Shown here: piece after piece, positions 35,651 through 43,965 of the stretch
Position numbering within the stretch: position 1 is the first letter of the stretch
Layout of the letters: every line of letters starts with the position of its first letter
NCBI GenBank assembly: GCA_913052345.1
Contig: CAJXDR010000006.1
Coordinates: 19,914 to 83,913, forward strand
Reading direction: 5' to 3'
DNA length: 64,000 nt
Source of the DNA: UBA4421 sp002470275
GTDB taxonomy: Bacteria; Pseudomonadota; Gammaproteobacteria; Pseudomonadales; Azotimanducaceae
The notes under the pieces: model-generated
Database searches by the model: none
The model's input: the letters and a program-made list of their open reading frames with translations, nothing else
Told to the model about the DNA's origin: nothing
Program-made: the position numbers and the translations under genes

Positions 35651-36523
35651 ATGTCAATTTCCTTTGCGGATCAGGTAGCCATCGTTACCGGTGCGGGCGG
35701 CGGTCTTGGGCGCTGCCATGCTCTGGAGTTAGCCAAGAGAGGGGCGAAAGTCGTGATTAACGACTTGGGCAGCACTATGGACGGCAGCGGAGGTTCCTCT
35801 GAAGCGGCCGAGAGCGTTGTAGCGGAAATAAAAGCCATGGGCGGAGAAGCCATTGCCAACGGCGGTTCTGTTTCCGATCGTCAGGGCGCAAAGAGCATGG
35901 TTGACGATGCCATGAATGCTTGGGGTCGAGTCGATATTCTAATTAACAATGCGGGCATTCTTCGCGATAGGTCCTTTGCCAAGATGACGCTAGACGATTT
36001 CGATATGGTCATAAACGTACATTTGATGGGGGCCGCGTATTGCGCCCATGCCGTTTGGCCCATCATGCGCGAGCAGAATTATGGCCGCATTCTCATGACC
36101 ACCTCTCCAACGGGGCTGTATGGGAACTTTGGCCAGGTCAATTATGGCGCCGCAAAGCTGGGTCAGGTTGGCTTGATGCACAGCCTGAAGATCGAGGGCG
36201 CGAAGAACAACATTCACACCAATACCATTGCACCGGTTGCCGCCACTCGAATGACGGAAGGCATCATGCCAGAGTCGATTCTCGAAAAATTGGGCCCAGA
36301 GTTGGTCACTCCAGCAGCTATTTTTTTGGTCAGCGAAGAAGCGCCCAATGGCGTTATTATGCAGGCTCAGGGCGGTCAATTCAGTCTGGCTTGCGTGGTT
36401 GAAAATCAGGGCGTCCGCCTGGACGCGGACGCTACCGCAGAGGATATCGCCGCCAACTATGAGGCCATTGTTGATATGCAGGAAGTTAAGCCTCGCGGCA
36501 TGTTGCAGCTGAATGCACTGTAG
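35651..36523 (+). CDS. SDR of the MFE-2 (3R)-hydroxyacyl-CoA dehydrogenase type
   Basis: A 290-residue SDR. It opens SFADQVAIVTGAGGGLGR with ALELAKRGAKVVINDLG and an inserted GGSSEAAESVVAEIKAMG, the pattern of the N-terminal dehydrogenase domain of peroxisomal multifunctional enzyme 2. Catalytic residues lie in TTSPTGLYGNFGQVNYGAAK. Such enzymes oxidise (3R)-hydroxyacyl-CoA with NAD+. The ATG at 35651 has GTGGAG upstream; an open frame extends to 35561. It lies 29 bases downstream of the carboxyltransferase, suggesting a shared acyl-CoA pathway. Confidence 0.9.
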   Translation: MSISFADQVAIVTGAGGGLGRCHALELAKRGAKVVINDLGSTMDGSGGSSEAAESVVAEIKAMGGEAIANGGSVSDRQGAKSMVDDAMNAWGRVDILINNAGILRDRSFAKMTLDDFDMVINVHLMGAAYCAHAVWPIMREQNYGRILMTTSPTGLYGNFGQVNYGAAKLGQVGLMHSLKIEGAKNNIHTNTIAPVAATRMTEGIMPESILEKLGPELVTPAAIFLVSEEAPNGVIMQAQGGQFSLACVVENQGVRLDADATAEDIAANYEAIVDMQEVKPRGMLQLNAL

Positions 36524-36560
36524 TGCGGCTTGACACCAATAAGGCTAATTGGAGCGTAGC

Positions 36561-36743
36561 GTGGCAGCAGTCATCCTTTCCTTCGTGTTAACGCTCTTGC
36601 TGGCTGGCAGCACGTGGCTGATATTCGGCAGTCGCCTAAGCCTGACCGAGGCGGGTGAAATGAACGACCTGGCTAACTTAGGGGCCTATGGCCTGACCTG
36701 GCTTCCCATTGCCTTCGTTGTGGTTTTTTTTGGTATTGGCTGA
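36561..36743 (+). CDS. Small two-helix membrane protein, hypothetical
   Basis: A 60-residue protein from GTG at 36561 with GGAG six bases upstream. Two hydrophobic segments are visible: AVILSFVLTLLLAGSTWLIF and, near the C-terminus, LTWLPIAFVVVFFGIG, separated by a short polar loop with EAGEMNDLANLG. I recognise no family. It ends just before the methyltransferase gene. Coding status rests on the ribosome site and membrane pattern only. Confidence 0.5.
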   Translation: MAAVILSFVLTLLLAGSTWLIFGSRLSLTEAGEMNDLANLGAYGLTWLPIAFVVVFFGIG

Positions 36744-36768
36744 TGGCGAAGAAGTTGACCGACTCGTT

Positions 36769-37380
36769 ATGCGCCTGCCGTTAAACCCAGATCTGGTTAG
36801 GGGGTTTCTCGACCCAGATGAGGGGGCTTGTTTATATGAACATGCCCTGGCGTGCGCGGCGCTGGGGCCTTGCCTCGAGGTGGGTTCCTATTGCGGTAAG
36901 TCCACGCTGTATCTGGGCACAGCCATGCGAGACGCTGGGGGTCAGATGATTGCCCTGGACCATCATCGCGGTTCAGAGGAGCACCAAGAAGGGGAGGCCT
37001 ATCACGACCCCGAGCTGTTTGATGCCAAGGTCGGTCTCATGGATACCCTGCCTGCGCTCAGAGCAACCCTTGCAGCCGCCAAGCTCGAACCCTTCGTCAT
37101 CCCGGTAGTCACCACCAGTGCGCTGGCAGGTCAAGCATTTAGCATGCGCTTAAGCATGGTTTTTATTGACGGTGGACACAGCCTTGACGCGGCCGTGACG
37201 GACTATCGAACCTGGGCGCCGCGCATTGTGGAGGGTGGGATTTTAGCGATACACGATATCTTTCCAGACCCGGCCGATGGCGGTCAGGCGCCGTATCATA
37301 TTTATCAGCAAGCCTTGGCGTCAGGGCTCTTTGAGCAAGTTGAGATGCGGCGTACTCTGGCTATTTTACGGCGTCTTTAG
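36769..37380 (+). CDS. Class I SAM-dependent methyltransferase (Methyltransf_24-like)
   Basis: A 203-residue Rossmann methyltransferase: motif I CLEVGSYCGKSTLYLG, acidic loop IALDHHRG, and FIDGGHSLDAAVTDY followed by GGILAIHDIFPDP, all typical of the Methyltransf_24 group often found in sugar or natural-product clusters. The open frame extends to 36709, but the ATG at 36769 is the first clear start. It is convergent, 28 bases apart, with the toroid-methyltransferase-glycosyltransferase operon, which suggests a common pathway. Confidence 0.82.
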   Translation: MRLPLNPDLVRGFLDPDEGACLYEHALACAALGPCLEVGSYCGKSTLYLGTAMRDAGGQMIALDHHRGSEEHQEGEAYHDPELFDAKVGLMDTLPALRATLAAAKLEPFVIPVVTTSALAGQAFSMRLSMVFIDGGHSLDAAVTDYRTWAPRIVEGGILAIHDIFPDPADGGQAPYHIYQQALASGLFEQVEMRRTLAILRRL

Positions 37381-37408
37381 AGTTCCACCCGGCTAAAGGC
37401 TTGCGTCG

Positions 37409-38443
37409 TTAAACGCGTGCTGCCGTCTTGGGCGGGGCCACCGCGTCGGCGCTGGTAAAGAGGGCGTGGGCGGGCGTGATTTGGTACAGCGTATCCGCGG
37501 CGAGCAGCACGGCCGCGGCCGTCCAGCTTGGATGTTCGTCCGGCCAATAGACCTGATCGGAGAAGACGTACCCCGTCCACCACCTGCCATCAGCAAGCTG
37601 GAACTGCTGGATGCTATCGAAGAGCGTGATGGCCTGGACTCGCATGTCGGCGGCTACGCAGGCCATAATCAGCTCGCAGGTCTCAGCGACGGTGACCCAA
37701 GGTTGGTCCGATACGCAGCGGCATCCCAGGTTAGGCTCAACAAAGGTATCCCACTTTTCTAGCAGTCGGGCTTTGGCTGCGTCACCCTGCACCAGTCCGC
37801 CGAGAATGGGATAAAACCAGTCCATGGAATAGCGCTGCTTGCTCTCCCAGGTCCGGTCAAAGCGAGAGGGTTTATGCAAAATGGCTTCACCGAGCATCCG
37901 TTGACCCGCCTGCCACCGTGGTCGCGCAAGACCCAAAACGTTTGCCATGTTGAGCGCGCACTGGATCGACTTATAGATTGAACTACAGCCAGTAACCAAG
38001 GCATCCCGAGAGACACCTTTCACGGAGTCAACTGCCCAATAAATTTCTCCCTCGGGGGCCTGCTGGTTAAGAACGTAGTCGATAGCGCGCTCAACCATGG
38101 GCCAAAAGGCCACCAAGTCGGATCGTTTGCCATCGGCGAGATAAAGGTGCCAGATGCCGGTGGCGACATAGGCAACGAAGTTGGTTTCCGTTCGGGATCG
38201 GTCGGCTGCGCTATTTTCTTGATAGGCCGCGTACCAGCCCCCATCTTCGCGCTGCTGATGGGCCAACCACTCGAAAGCCCGTCTTGCACCATCGACCTCT
38301 CCCGCAACGGATAAGCCCATGGCCGCCTCGACATGATCCCAGGGGTCCACAATGCCGCCCTCAAACCAAGGGAGGGCGCCACTGGGGGTTTGTAATTCGC
38401 GGATGTAGGTAGCCGTGCCCTGCAGGGACGTATTGAGCGTCAT
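37409..38443 (-). CDS. Alpha/alpha-toroid (prenyltransferase/terpene-cyclase-like) protein
   Basis: A 344-residue protein with repeated helix-pair signatures of the squalene cyclase/prenyltransferase toroid fold: TYIRELQTPSGALPWFEGG, AFEWLAHQQREDGGWYAA and FQLADGRWWTGYVF. No DxDD (class II terpene cyclase) motif is seen, so cyclase chemistry is unlikely and the function is open; glycan-active toroid enzymes are an alternative. It overlaps the upstream methyltransferase by four bases (ATGA), forming a three-gene coupled unit with the glycosyltransferase. Confidence 0.8.
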   Translation of the reverse strand: MTLNTSLQGTATYIRELQTPSGALPWFEGGIVDPWDHVEAAMGLSVAGEVDGARRAFEWLAHQQREDGGWYAAYQENSAADRSRTETNFVAYVATGIWHLYLADGKRSDLVAFWPMVERAIDYVLNQQAPEGEIYWAVDSVKGVSRDALVTGCSSIYKSIQCALNMANVLGLARPRWQAGQRMLGEAILHKPSRFDRTWESKQRYSMDWFYPILGGLVQGDAAKARLLEKWDTFVEPNLGCRCVSDQPWVTVAETCELIMACVAADMRVQAITLFDSIQQFQLADGRWWTGYVFSDQVYWPDEHPSWTAAAVLLAADTLYQITPAHALFTSADAVAPPKTAARV

Positions 38444-39165
38444 GGTGTGCTGCCAGGCCGACGAAAGTACATGACAATGCTTTTGCCCAATATTGGATTG
38501 AAAAACCGGTCCAGGGTCCGGGTTAGCCAGGGTTTCTGCATCAGATCCCAGACTAGCAAGCGGTGGTACTGCCTAACGAGGAAATGCTCTGGCTCTCGAC
38601 CCCAGAATAAGCACTTTAGCCACCAGTAGGGCACATGCAGAGCGTGCGCCCAGTGGCGGGCCGTTGGCTGCATCCCACGTGCCTGTATGGCGTCAGACAG
38701 ATCACGTGCTTTGAAAATACGGATATGCCCGCCCTCTACCTCGTGATACGCATCGCTTAGCTGCCAGCAGACCCATTCCGGAAAGTAGCGGGGCACGCTT
38801 ACCGTAACGGATCCCCCGGGTTTGACGACTCTGGCGATCTCTCCCAATACCGGCTGATAGTCGTGAATATGCTCTAAGACCTCGGAACAGATGACATGAT
38901 CAAAGGTTGCGTCTGCGAAAGGCAGGGACAGGCCGCTGCCGGCGACAAAGGCGCAGTATCCGGATCGGTTGTCGAGGTTCGGAAAGTCGGCAAGCCTTGA
39001 GCGGGCTGTCTTGATATCCGTTAGACCAAGATCGAGGCCGACGACCTCAAGTTCCTCTCGCAGCCAGGCGCTAATGCTGTGTCGACCCTCGCCGCAGCCT
39101 AAATCCAAAAGACGTTGTCCAGGCTTGAGTTGGAGTTGCGAAAAATCCACGGTCTCCAAACTCAT
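38440..39165 (-). CDS. Class I SAM-dependent methyltransferase
   Basis: A 241-residue methyltransferase with motif I LLDLGCGEGRHS, acidic residue in VVGLDLG, and the HVICSEVLEHI / VVKPGGSVTVSVP motifs of the UbiE/Methyltransf_11 group. The C-terminal part has Trp-rich LHVPYWWLKCLFWG, perhaps binding a lipid or membrane. It overlaps both neighbours by four bases (ATGA each side), so it is made together with the glycosyltransferase and the toroid protein. Substrate unknown. Confidence 0.87.
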   Translation of the reverse strand: MSLETVDFSQLQLKPGQRLLDLGCGEGRHSISAWLREELEVVGLDLGLTDIKTARSRLADFPNLDNRSGYCAFVAGSGLSLPFADATFDHVICSEVLEHIHDYQPVLGEIARVVKPGGSVTVSVPRYFPEWVCWQLSDAYHEVEGGHIRIFKARDLSDAIQARGMQPTARHWAHALHVPYWWLKCLFWGREPEHFLVRQYHRLLVWDLMQKPWLTRTLDRFFNPILGKSIVMYFRRPGSTP

Positions 39166-40460
39166 GATGCCAGGACCTCTTGGTAAAAATCGGTCAGTGA
39201 GAGTGCAGCCTGACGCCAGGAAAACAGTTTCTTTATGCGAGTACGACCCGCAAGGCCCAGCGCATGTCGCCTGTTGTCATCCTGCCACAGGCCTGCGATG
39301 GCCGTGGCCAGTGCCTCTGGATTTTTGCTCGGTACTACGACGCCCGCATCGCCAATGACCTCAGGTAGCGCTCCCCCATCCGAGCTCACTACCGGAACCT
39401 GACAGGCCATAGCTTCCCCGGCAGGAAGGCCAAAGCCTTCGTATTCCGAAGGAACCACGGCGATGCTTGCCCTAGCATACAGTTCAATAATCTCTTGGTG
39501 CCCGATTTTGGAGTGGAACTCAATCTGATCGTCTAGATCATACTGACGGATTAACTTTTCCGTAACGCCCCCGGGCTTAGGGGCCCCAATGAAGGTGAGT
39601 TTCAGGTCCGGGAAGGATTCTTTCAGCTTGGCGACGGCGGGAATGAGGTGCTGGGTCCCTTTCAACGGCTGATCCGCGCTGGCGGTGGTGATGAGCCGAC
39701 GCGGCTCTCGGTGAACTTCGGGCAGGGGCCGAAAGGCATCACAGTCGATCCCATTGTAAATGACGCGCAGGCGGTCTTCAGCGATGGAAAAAGAATCGCG
39801 GATATCTTTTCGGGAGTTCTCGCTAACGGTGACAATGTGGTTTAGCTGACGCGCCACGTTAATCTGCATGCCCAGGAATAAATGCCAACGTTTGATCAGC
39901 AGGCGAAGCTTCCAATCCTCGGTATTGGCCAGCGCGATGTCACGATCAAAGGTGATGGGGTGGTGAATGGTTGAGACCACGGGATAGCCGCGTCTCGCCA
40001 GTCCGAGCAGCCCTGGGCAAAGGCTTTGATTGTCATGAATGATGTCATAGTCCATATGCCGTTGGCGCATGTAGCGGGTGACACGACGACCAAACGTGTA
40101 GGGCTCGGGAAATCCGCCACTCAGAAAGGACAGCCATTCAAATATATCGGTCCAGTTGAGATTCTTTGATAGGTCCAGGGCCGCGAAGGGTCTTGGGTGT
40201 TCGAACAGATTAAGGCCCGGCATTTTGATGAGTTTGATGTTCGGATCAAGCTCTGGATAGGGCTCGCCTGATATGACATGGACCTCGTGACCCAATTCGC
40301 TTAACGCTCTGGCCACGTACCTAAGGTAAACGCCTTGGCCGCCACTAAAGGGGTTACTGCGATAGCCCAGAAGCGCAATTTTGAGCGGCGTAACGGCGGT
40401 TACTGCGGACGCACAAGAGGACGGCGGCGACGCATCACGCTTGGCAGCCAGTTGGTTCAT
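39162..40460 (-). CDS. Family 4 glycosyltransferase (GT-B)
   Basis: A 432-residue GT-B retaining glycosyltransferase. N-terminal loop SNPFSGGQGVYLRYVARAL binds the acceptor side; the C-terminal domain has the E-x7-E motif in EYEGFGLPAGEAMACQVPV for the nucleotide sugar. It probably decorates a lipid or small-molecule acceptor. ATG at 40460 is preferred, with GTGGA upstream; TTG at 40484 is possible. It is first gene of the coupled operon and divergent from metR. Confidence 0.87.
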   Translation of the reverse strand: MNQLAAKRDASPPSSCASAVTAVTPLKIALLGYRSNPFSGGQGVYLRYVARALSELGHEVHVISGEPYPELDPNIKLIKMPGLNLFEHPRPFAALDLSKNLNWTDIFEWLSFLSGGFPEPYTFGRRVTRYMRQRHMDYDIIHDNQSLCPGLLGLARRGYPVVSTIHHPITFDRDIALANTEDWKLRLLIKRWHLFLGMQINVARQLNHIVTVSENSRKDIRDSFSIAEDRLRVIYNGIDCDAFRPLPEVHREPRRLITTASADQPLKGTQHLIPAVAKLKESFPDLKLTFIGAPKPGGVTEKLIRQYDLDDQIEFHSKIGHQEIIELYARASIAVVPSEYEGFGLPAGEAMACQVPVVSSDGGALPEVIGDAGVVVPSKNPEALATAIAGLWQDDNRRHALGLAGRTRIKKLFSWRQAALSLTDFYQEVLAS

Positions 40461-40660
40461 GTCATCGTCCACGAGGTTTTTCAAAAGTGGGTGAATGGTA
40501 AAACAGCCGTCGCAGTCTTAACAGGGTAGTAAATCTCCTGGGCATGCCCCGGAAATCCTCCACGGAGCAGCTATTTAATACCGCTCGGTGGCTCGCCTTT
40601 GCTGGGTTAGGCTTTAATGAATATTTTGCATTTTGCTGTGATTAAAAATGAGTGGACGTC

Positions 40661-41614
40661 ATGTCGGGTTTGGAGCTGAGACATTTGCGAACCTTGGTTG
40701 CCCTGAGGGATGCCGGCAGTTTGGTTGAAGCTGCGGAACGCATTTATCTCACGCAATCCGCGCTATCTCATCAGCTCAAGGAGCTCGAAGGCCGTATAGG
40801 GTGCTCACTCTTTTTGCGTAAAACCAGGCCGGTCAGATTCACCAGTGCTGGCAATCGATTGTTGCAGCTGGCCGACGAGGTCCTGCCCAGGTTCCACAGT
40901 GCTGAACTTGATGTGCGGCGTTTTGCAGGTGGGGATTCTGGCCGGATGCTGATGGCAATTGAATGCCATAGCTGCTTCGACTGGCTGCTGCCCGCCATTG
41001 ATGCCTACAGGGATCAGTGGGCTGATGTAGAGCTCGATATTTCGAGTGGTTTTCACTTTGCTCCCCTGCCGGCGCTGGCCCGAGGCGATCTGGACCTGGT
41101 GATCACTGCAGACCCCGTTGATGACGCCAACATTCACTATTTTCCGCTCTTTAGCTATGAGGCCCACCTGGCCATCGCCAAGGACCATAAATTGGCTGCT
41201 AGGGCCTGGATTTCGCCGAAGGACCTTGCTGCTGAAACCCTGATTTCGTATCCAATCGATCGTGATCGCCTCGATCTCTATACCCAATTTTTGCAGCCTG
41301 CGGGTGTGGAGCCTGCGGCGGTTCGACACGCCGAGCTGACGACCATGATCGTCCAGTTAGTGGCGAGCGGTCGGGGCGTCGCCTGCCTCCCAAACTGGGC
41401 CCTGTACCAATACCTACAGCATGACTTCATTGAAGTTAGATCCCTGGGAGACCAGGGCGTCTGGCCAACGCTCTATGCAGCGGTCAGGCAGGATCAGTGC
41501 GATGCGCCCTTTGTGCTGGCCTTCGTTGAGACGGCTAAGAAGGTTTGTTTTCAGCAGCTTCAAGGCATCGTTACCGCAGAGCTTGACCCCATACGATATC
41601 GAAAATCTAGCTGA
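40661..41614 (+). CDS. metR: LysR-type regulator MetR
   Basis: A 317-residue LysR regulator that closely follows E. coli MetR: helix-turn-helix with LTQSALSHQLKELE, LFLRKTRPVRFT, then the MetR-specific AIECHSCFDWLLPA and FLQPAGVEP. MetR activates met genes (metE, metH, glyA) with homocysteine as co-effector. I start at ATG 40661; a GTG at 40652 is in frame. No met synthase lies adjacent, but a trans-sulfuration-type PLP enzyme is at 28380. It is divergent from the glycosyltransferase operon. Confidence 0.93.
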   Translation: MSGLELRHLRTLVALRDAGSLVEAAERIYLTQSALSHQLKELEGRIGCSLFLRKTRPVRFTSAGNRLLQLADEVLPRFHSAELDVRRFAGGDSGRMLMAIECHSCFDWLLPAIDAYRDQWADVELDISSGFHFAPLPALARGDLDLVITADPVDDANIHYFPLFSYEAHLAIAKDHKLAARAWISPKDLAAETLISYPIDRDRLDLYTQFLQPAGVEPAAVRHAELTTMIVQLVASGRGVACLPNWALYQYLQHDFIEVRSLGDQGVWPTLYAAVRQDQCDAPFVLAFVETAKKVCFQQLQGIVTAELDPIRYRKSS

Positions 41615-41620
41615 CCCTTG

Positions 41621-42193
41621 TTAGGGAACAAGAGTCGTATGATGCCAGAGGGTGTCGATTTTTCGGTATCGGCGACGATCATGAACGCCGCTCTCATGGT
41701 TTAGGTTCAATCGCTCTATCTCTACGGGGTGCAGCACAATACCCTTAGCTGTATCTGGCATGGCGCCTGGCATTGACGGCTTGGCCTGTTCGAGGGCTTC
41801 CAGCAATGCCGCCCGGCTACCAATATCGCTACTTTGGGACCAGTGCTGATAAAGCCAATCCAACTGCTTGGGTGGTTCGGGTCGATACTGCCATCGTTCT
41901 GCCACACGTTTCTGGGGCAACAGCGAGGTAGCGACGCGCATCCGATATTGAACGCCGGTGCTAGGCCAGTAGGTTTGGATGGCCACCGAGGCTTCAATCT
42001 CTGACCACTTGGGGCTGGTAGCATTCAGATAAAGGATCAAGGAGTCGTCTACCGACCGCAGCACCAGCGTTCGTGCCTGGGGGTGGCCCTCTGCGTTTAC
42101 CGTGGCCATAACGCATAACTCAGCCATGGGATCTACTGCTGCTCGGGCAGCGGCGCGATCCTCGTTGAATAGCAGCAGTGGGTTCTCGTTCAA
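41621..42193 (-). CDS. PNPOx-fold flavoprotein (pyridoxamine 5'-phosphate oxidase family)
   Basis: A 190-residue split-barrel flavin-binding protein. RTLVLRSVDDSLILYLNATS and AIQTYWPSTGVQYRMRV match the FMN-binding strands of PdxH, and the C-terminus has an ERLNLNHESGVHDRRRY block, as in PdxH (DRRIY). It is shorter than E. coli PdxH (218 residues) and differs elsewhere, so oxidation of PNP/PMP is possible but not certain. It overlaps the upstream metallo-hydrolase by four bases (ATGA). Confidence 0.8.
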   Translation of the reverse strand: MNENPLLLFNEDRAAARAAVDPMAELCVMATVNAEGHPQARTLVLRSVDDSLILYLNATSPKWSEIEASVAIQTYWPSTGVQYRMRVATSLLPQKRVAERWQYRPEPPKQLDWLYQHWSQSSDIGSRAALLEALEQAKPSMPGAMPDTAKGIVLHPVEIERLNLNHESGVHDRRRYRKIDTLWHHTTLVP

Positions 42194-43053
42194 GCCTCAG
42201 CCTTGAGCAGCTCTGACTTTACGAGGCGCACCCAGTCGTCGATTTTAGTTGAACGTTTAGCCCAACTCTCGTAGCCCCGGAGGTTTTTTGCGATGGCCTC
42301 ATCACTGAGGCCGTCGAGCAACCCCTGGTTGATAATGGCCTTGGTTTCAACAGCCATAGTAACGCTCGCGGCTATATCGGTCAGGGTGCCTACCGGGCCA
42401 TGCCCGGGAATGACCACGATATCTTCCGGCAGGCGGTCTAACAGGTATTCAAGATTCTGGATATAGCCTGCGAGGCTGCCCCCACCGCCGACATCGATAA
42501 AGGGAAGGGAGCCATTGAAAAAGTGATCGCCCAGGTGCACCACATTCGCGCCCTTAAACCACACGAGGGTGTCACCATCCGTATGGCCGTGGGGCATGTG
42601 CATGAGCGTCAATTCGTCGCCGTTAAAGTGGATCACCAACTCGTCTTCGTAAGTGATATGGGGCAGGCCCTCGGCAGAGAAACGACTGCTGGTGGACAGG
42701 CGGGCCCGAACATTCTCATGTGAAATAATGATGCCGTCGCGGCCAAAAAAAGCGTTCCCTCCCACATGATCACTATGATGGTGGGTATTGAGAATAATCC
42801 GTGGTTTGTCGCCGCCCTCAGCATCCAGGGCGGCCAGGATCTTCTCTGCCAGTGGCGCGAACTGGTCGTCGATGAGCAGGGTGCCGTCTTCGCCAATGGA
42901 GGCACCGATGTTTCCGCCGGCCCCATACAGAACGAAGACATGATCACGGAGGCGCTCCCGGGTGATCTCTACGTGGGCAAAAGGATTAGGGGTGGCCGCC
43001 AGGGCGGGTAAGCTTATAACGAGCGCAATTAGCGCCAAGGTGAATCGTTGCAT
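42190..43053 (-). CDS. Periplasmic metallo-beta-lactamase-fold hydrolase
   Basis: A 287-residue secreted enzyme: signal peptide (ending near LPALAA), zinc motif THHHSDHVGG (HxHxDH), then HGHTDGDT, HLGDHFF and PGHGPV. This is the complete MBL zinc set, closest to subclass-B-like and SoxH/quinoprotein-relay proteins. Beta-lactam, lactone or thioester substrates are possible; none is proven. Translation is coupled to the PNPOx-fold gene. The distance from neighbours upstream suggests its own promoter. Confidence 0.85.
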   Translation of the reverse strand: MQRFTLALIALVISLPALAATPNPFAHVEITRERLRDHVFVLYGAGGNIGASIGEDGTLLIDDQFAPLAEKILAALDAEGGDKPRIILNTHHHSDHVGGNAFFGRDGIIISHENVRARLSTSSRFSAEGLPHITYEDELVIHFNGDELTLMHMPHGHTDGDTLVWFKGANVVHLGDHFFNGSLPFIDVGGGGSLAGYIQNLEYLLDRLPEDIVVIPGHGPVGTLTDIAASVTMAVETKAIINQGLLDGLSDEAIAKNLRGYESWAKRSTKIDDWVRLVKSELLKAEA

Positions 43054-43180
43054 TGCAGGCTCCTATAGGCTGGTGATCACCAACCCAAAAATTATTCGCC
43101 AATCCAGGGCCGGGCCGTCATCTTGAGACGTGCTGCGTCCTGGTTCGGTTGCTGGGTTTGACATGGCGCGCGGCAGAACC

Positions 43181-43369
43181 TTAGTCCACCTGTTTCTCTT
43201 CCACATGTCTTCGGACTGCGTCCATGTCTTTCTGGATCTCGCTGAGGTGAAACAAGAGATCGGGCACTCGTTCAGCGATGCGCCAAAGCAAAAAGGCGAT
43301 GACGATGAGTAACACAAAAGCAAAAAAAACCATGCCGAAAGCTCCGTGATGGTGGTCCACGTATATCAT
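43181..43369 (-). CDS. Small single-helix membrane protein, hypothetical
   Basis: A 62-residue protein: N-terminal DHHHGAF, one transmembrane helix (GMVFFAFVLLIVIAFLLW) and a charged amphipathic tail (LSEIQKDMDAVRRHVEEK). I recognise no family. The ATG at 43369 is preferred; a GTG at 43438 would add 23 residues. Strong hydrophobic-charged patterning supports coding, while the ribosome site is weak. Confidence 0.5.
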   Translation of the reverse strand: MIYVDHHHGAFGMVFFAFVLLIVIAFLLWRIAERVPDLLFHLSEIQKDMDAVRRHVEEKQVD

Positions 43370-43479
43370 TGGCTCGGGTGAGGTCAAATGAATCTTTCCC
43401 TGCGGGCCGCGCGCCCGCTGAAAGGTGTTTCGTGCCACATGCCGGAGCCGAGTCGTGCCTCAGCCCAGCATCTGGGGAA

Positions 43480-43965
43480 TTATGGAAGTGTTTTAGGGAT
43501 CATCTGACACAGGATCGTGCACCCCTCAGGGCGAAGGTCACACCAATCCCCCTGAACGCTCAGGCGGAGCAACCCCAGGGTGGGGAACTCGACCGCATGG
43601 CCTCCTAAGAGTGTCGCCAAGTCAGATATGCCGGGGTTATGTCCAACCAGAGCCGCGTGCTGAATATCTGGAGGCGTAGATTGGAGGGTGTCGAGGAGGG
43701 TTGTGCGGCTGGCCAGGTAGAGTTGATCCAGCGCGACGGGCTCACAGCGCCAAGCTGTGGCTAAACCCTGGGCTGTGGCCTGAGTGCGTGCGGCGCTGCT
43801 ACTCCATAGCCATGTCACCTTAGGAAGCGCCAACCCAGCGAGCCAGGCCGCGGTGCGTCCTAAGTCCTCAAGGCCCCGCTCATTCAGCGGCCGCTCGAAA
43901 TCTCGAGAAAACGGTTGATCCGACTTGGCATGACCGTGTCGTATCAACCACAGGCTGCGCTCAAT
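43480..43965 (-). CDS. Phosphohistidine phosphatase SixA-like (histidine phosphatase family)
   Basis: A 161-residue SixA/histidine phosphatase superfamily protein. The RHG motif is LIRHGHAKSDQPF, with catalytic His, and the second His is in VGHNPGISDLA. E. coli SixA dephosphorylates HPt domains (ArcB, PTS). The frame is open far upstream, but homology begins at ERSLWLIRHG, where no ATG, GTG or TTG is available: the best start is ATT at 43965, whose last base is the first base of the LLM stop (ATTGA). CTG or TTG shortly after are alternatives. Confidence 0.8.
   Translation of the reverse strand: MERSLWLIRHGHAKSDQPFSRDFERPLNERGLEDLGRTAAWLAGLALPKVTWLWSSSAARTQATAQGLATAWRCEPVALDQLYLASRTTLLDTLQSTPPDIQHAALVGHNPGISDLATLLGGHAVEFPTLGLLRLSVQGDWCDLRPEGCTILCQMIPKTLP

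Noticed and set aside
36720..36735. Frameshift linking the small membrane ORF and the methyltransferase across a T-run
   Set aside because: The T-run lies near the end of the membrane ORF, and the methyltransferase homology starts only after its stop, so two separate genes explain it.
40618..40630. MetR binding site upstream of metR
   Set aside because: TGAATATTTTGCA has only one matching half-site of TGAA-N5-TTCA.
43063..43323. Ser/Cys-rich ORF on the minus strand
   Set aside because: It overlaps the better-patterned 62-residue membrane ORF in another frame and shows no folded-protein pattern.
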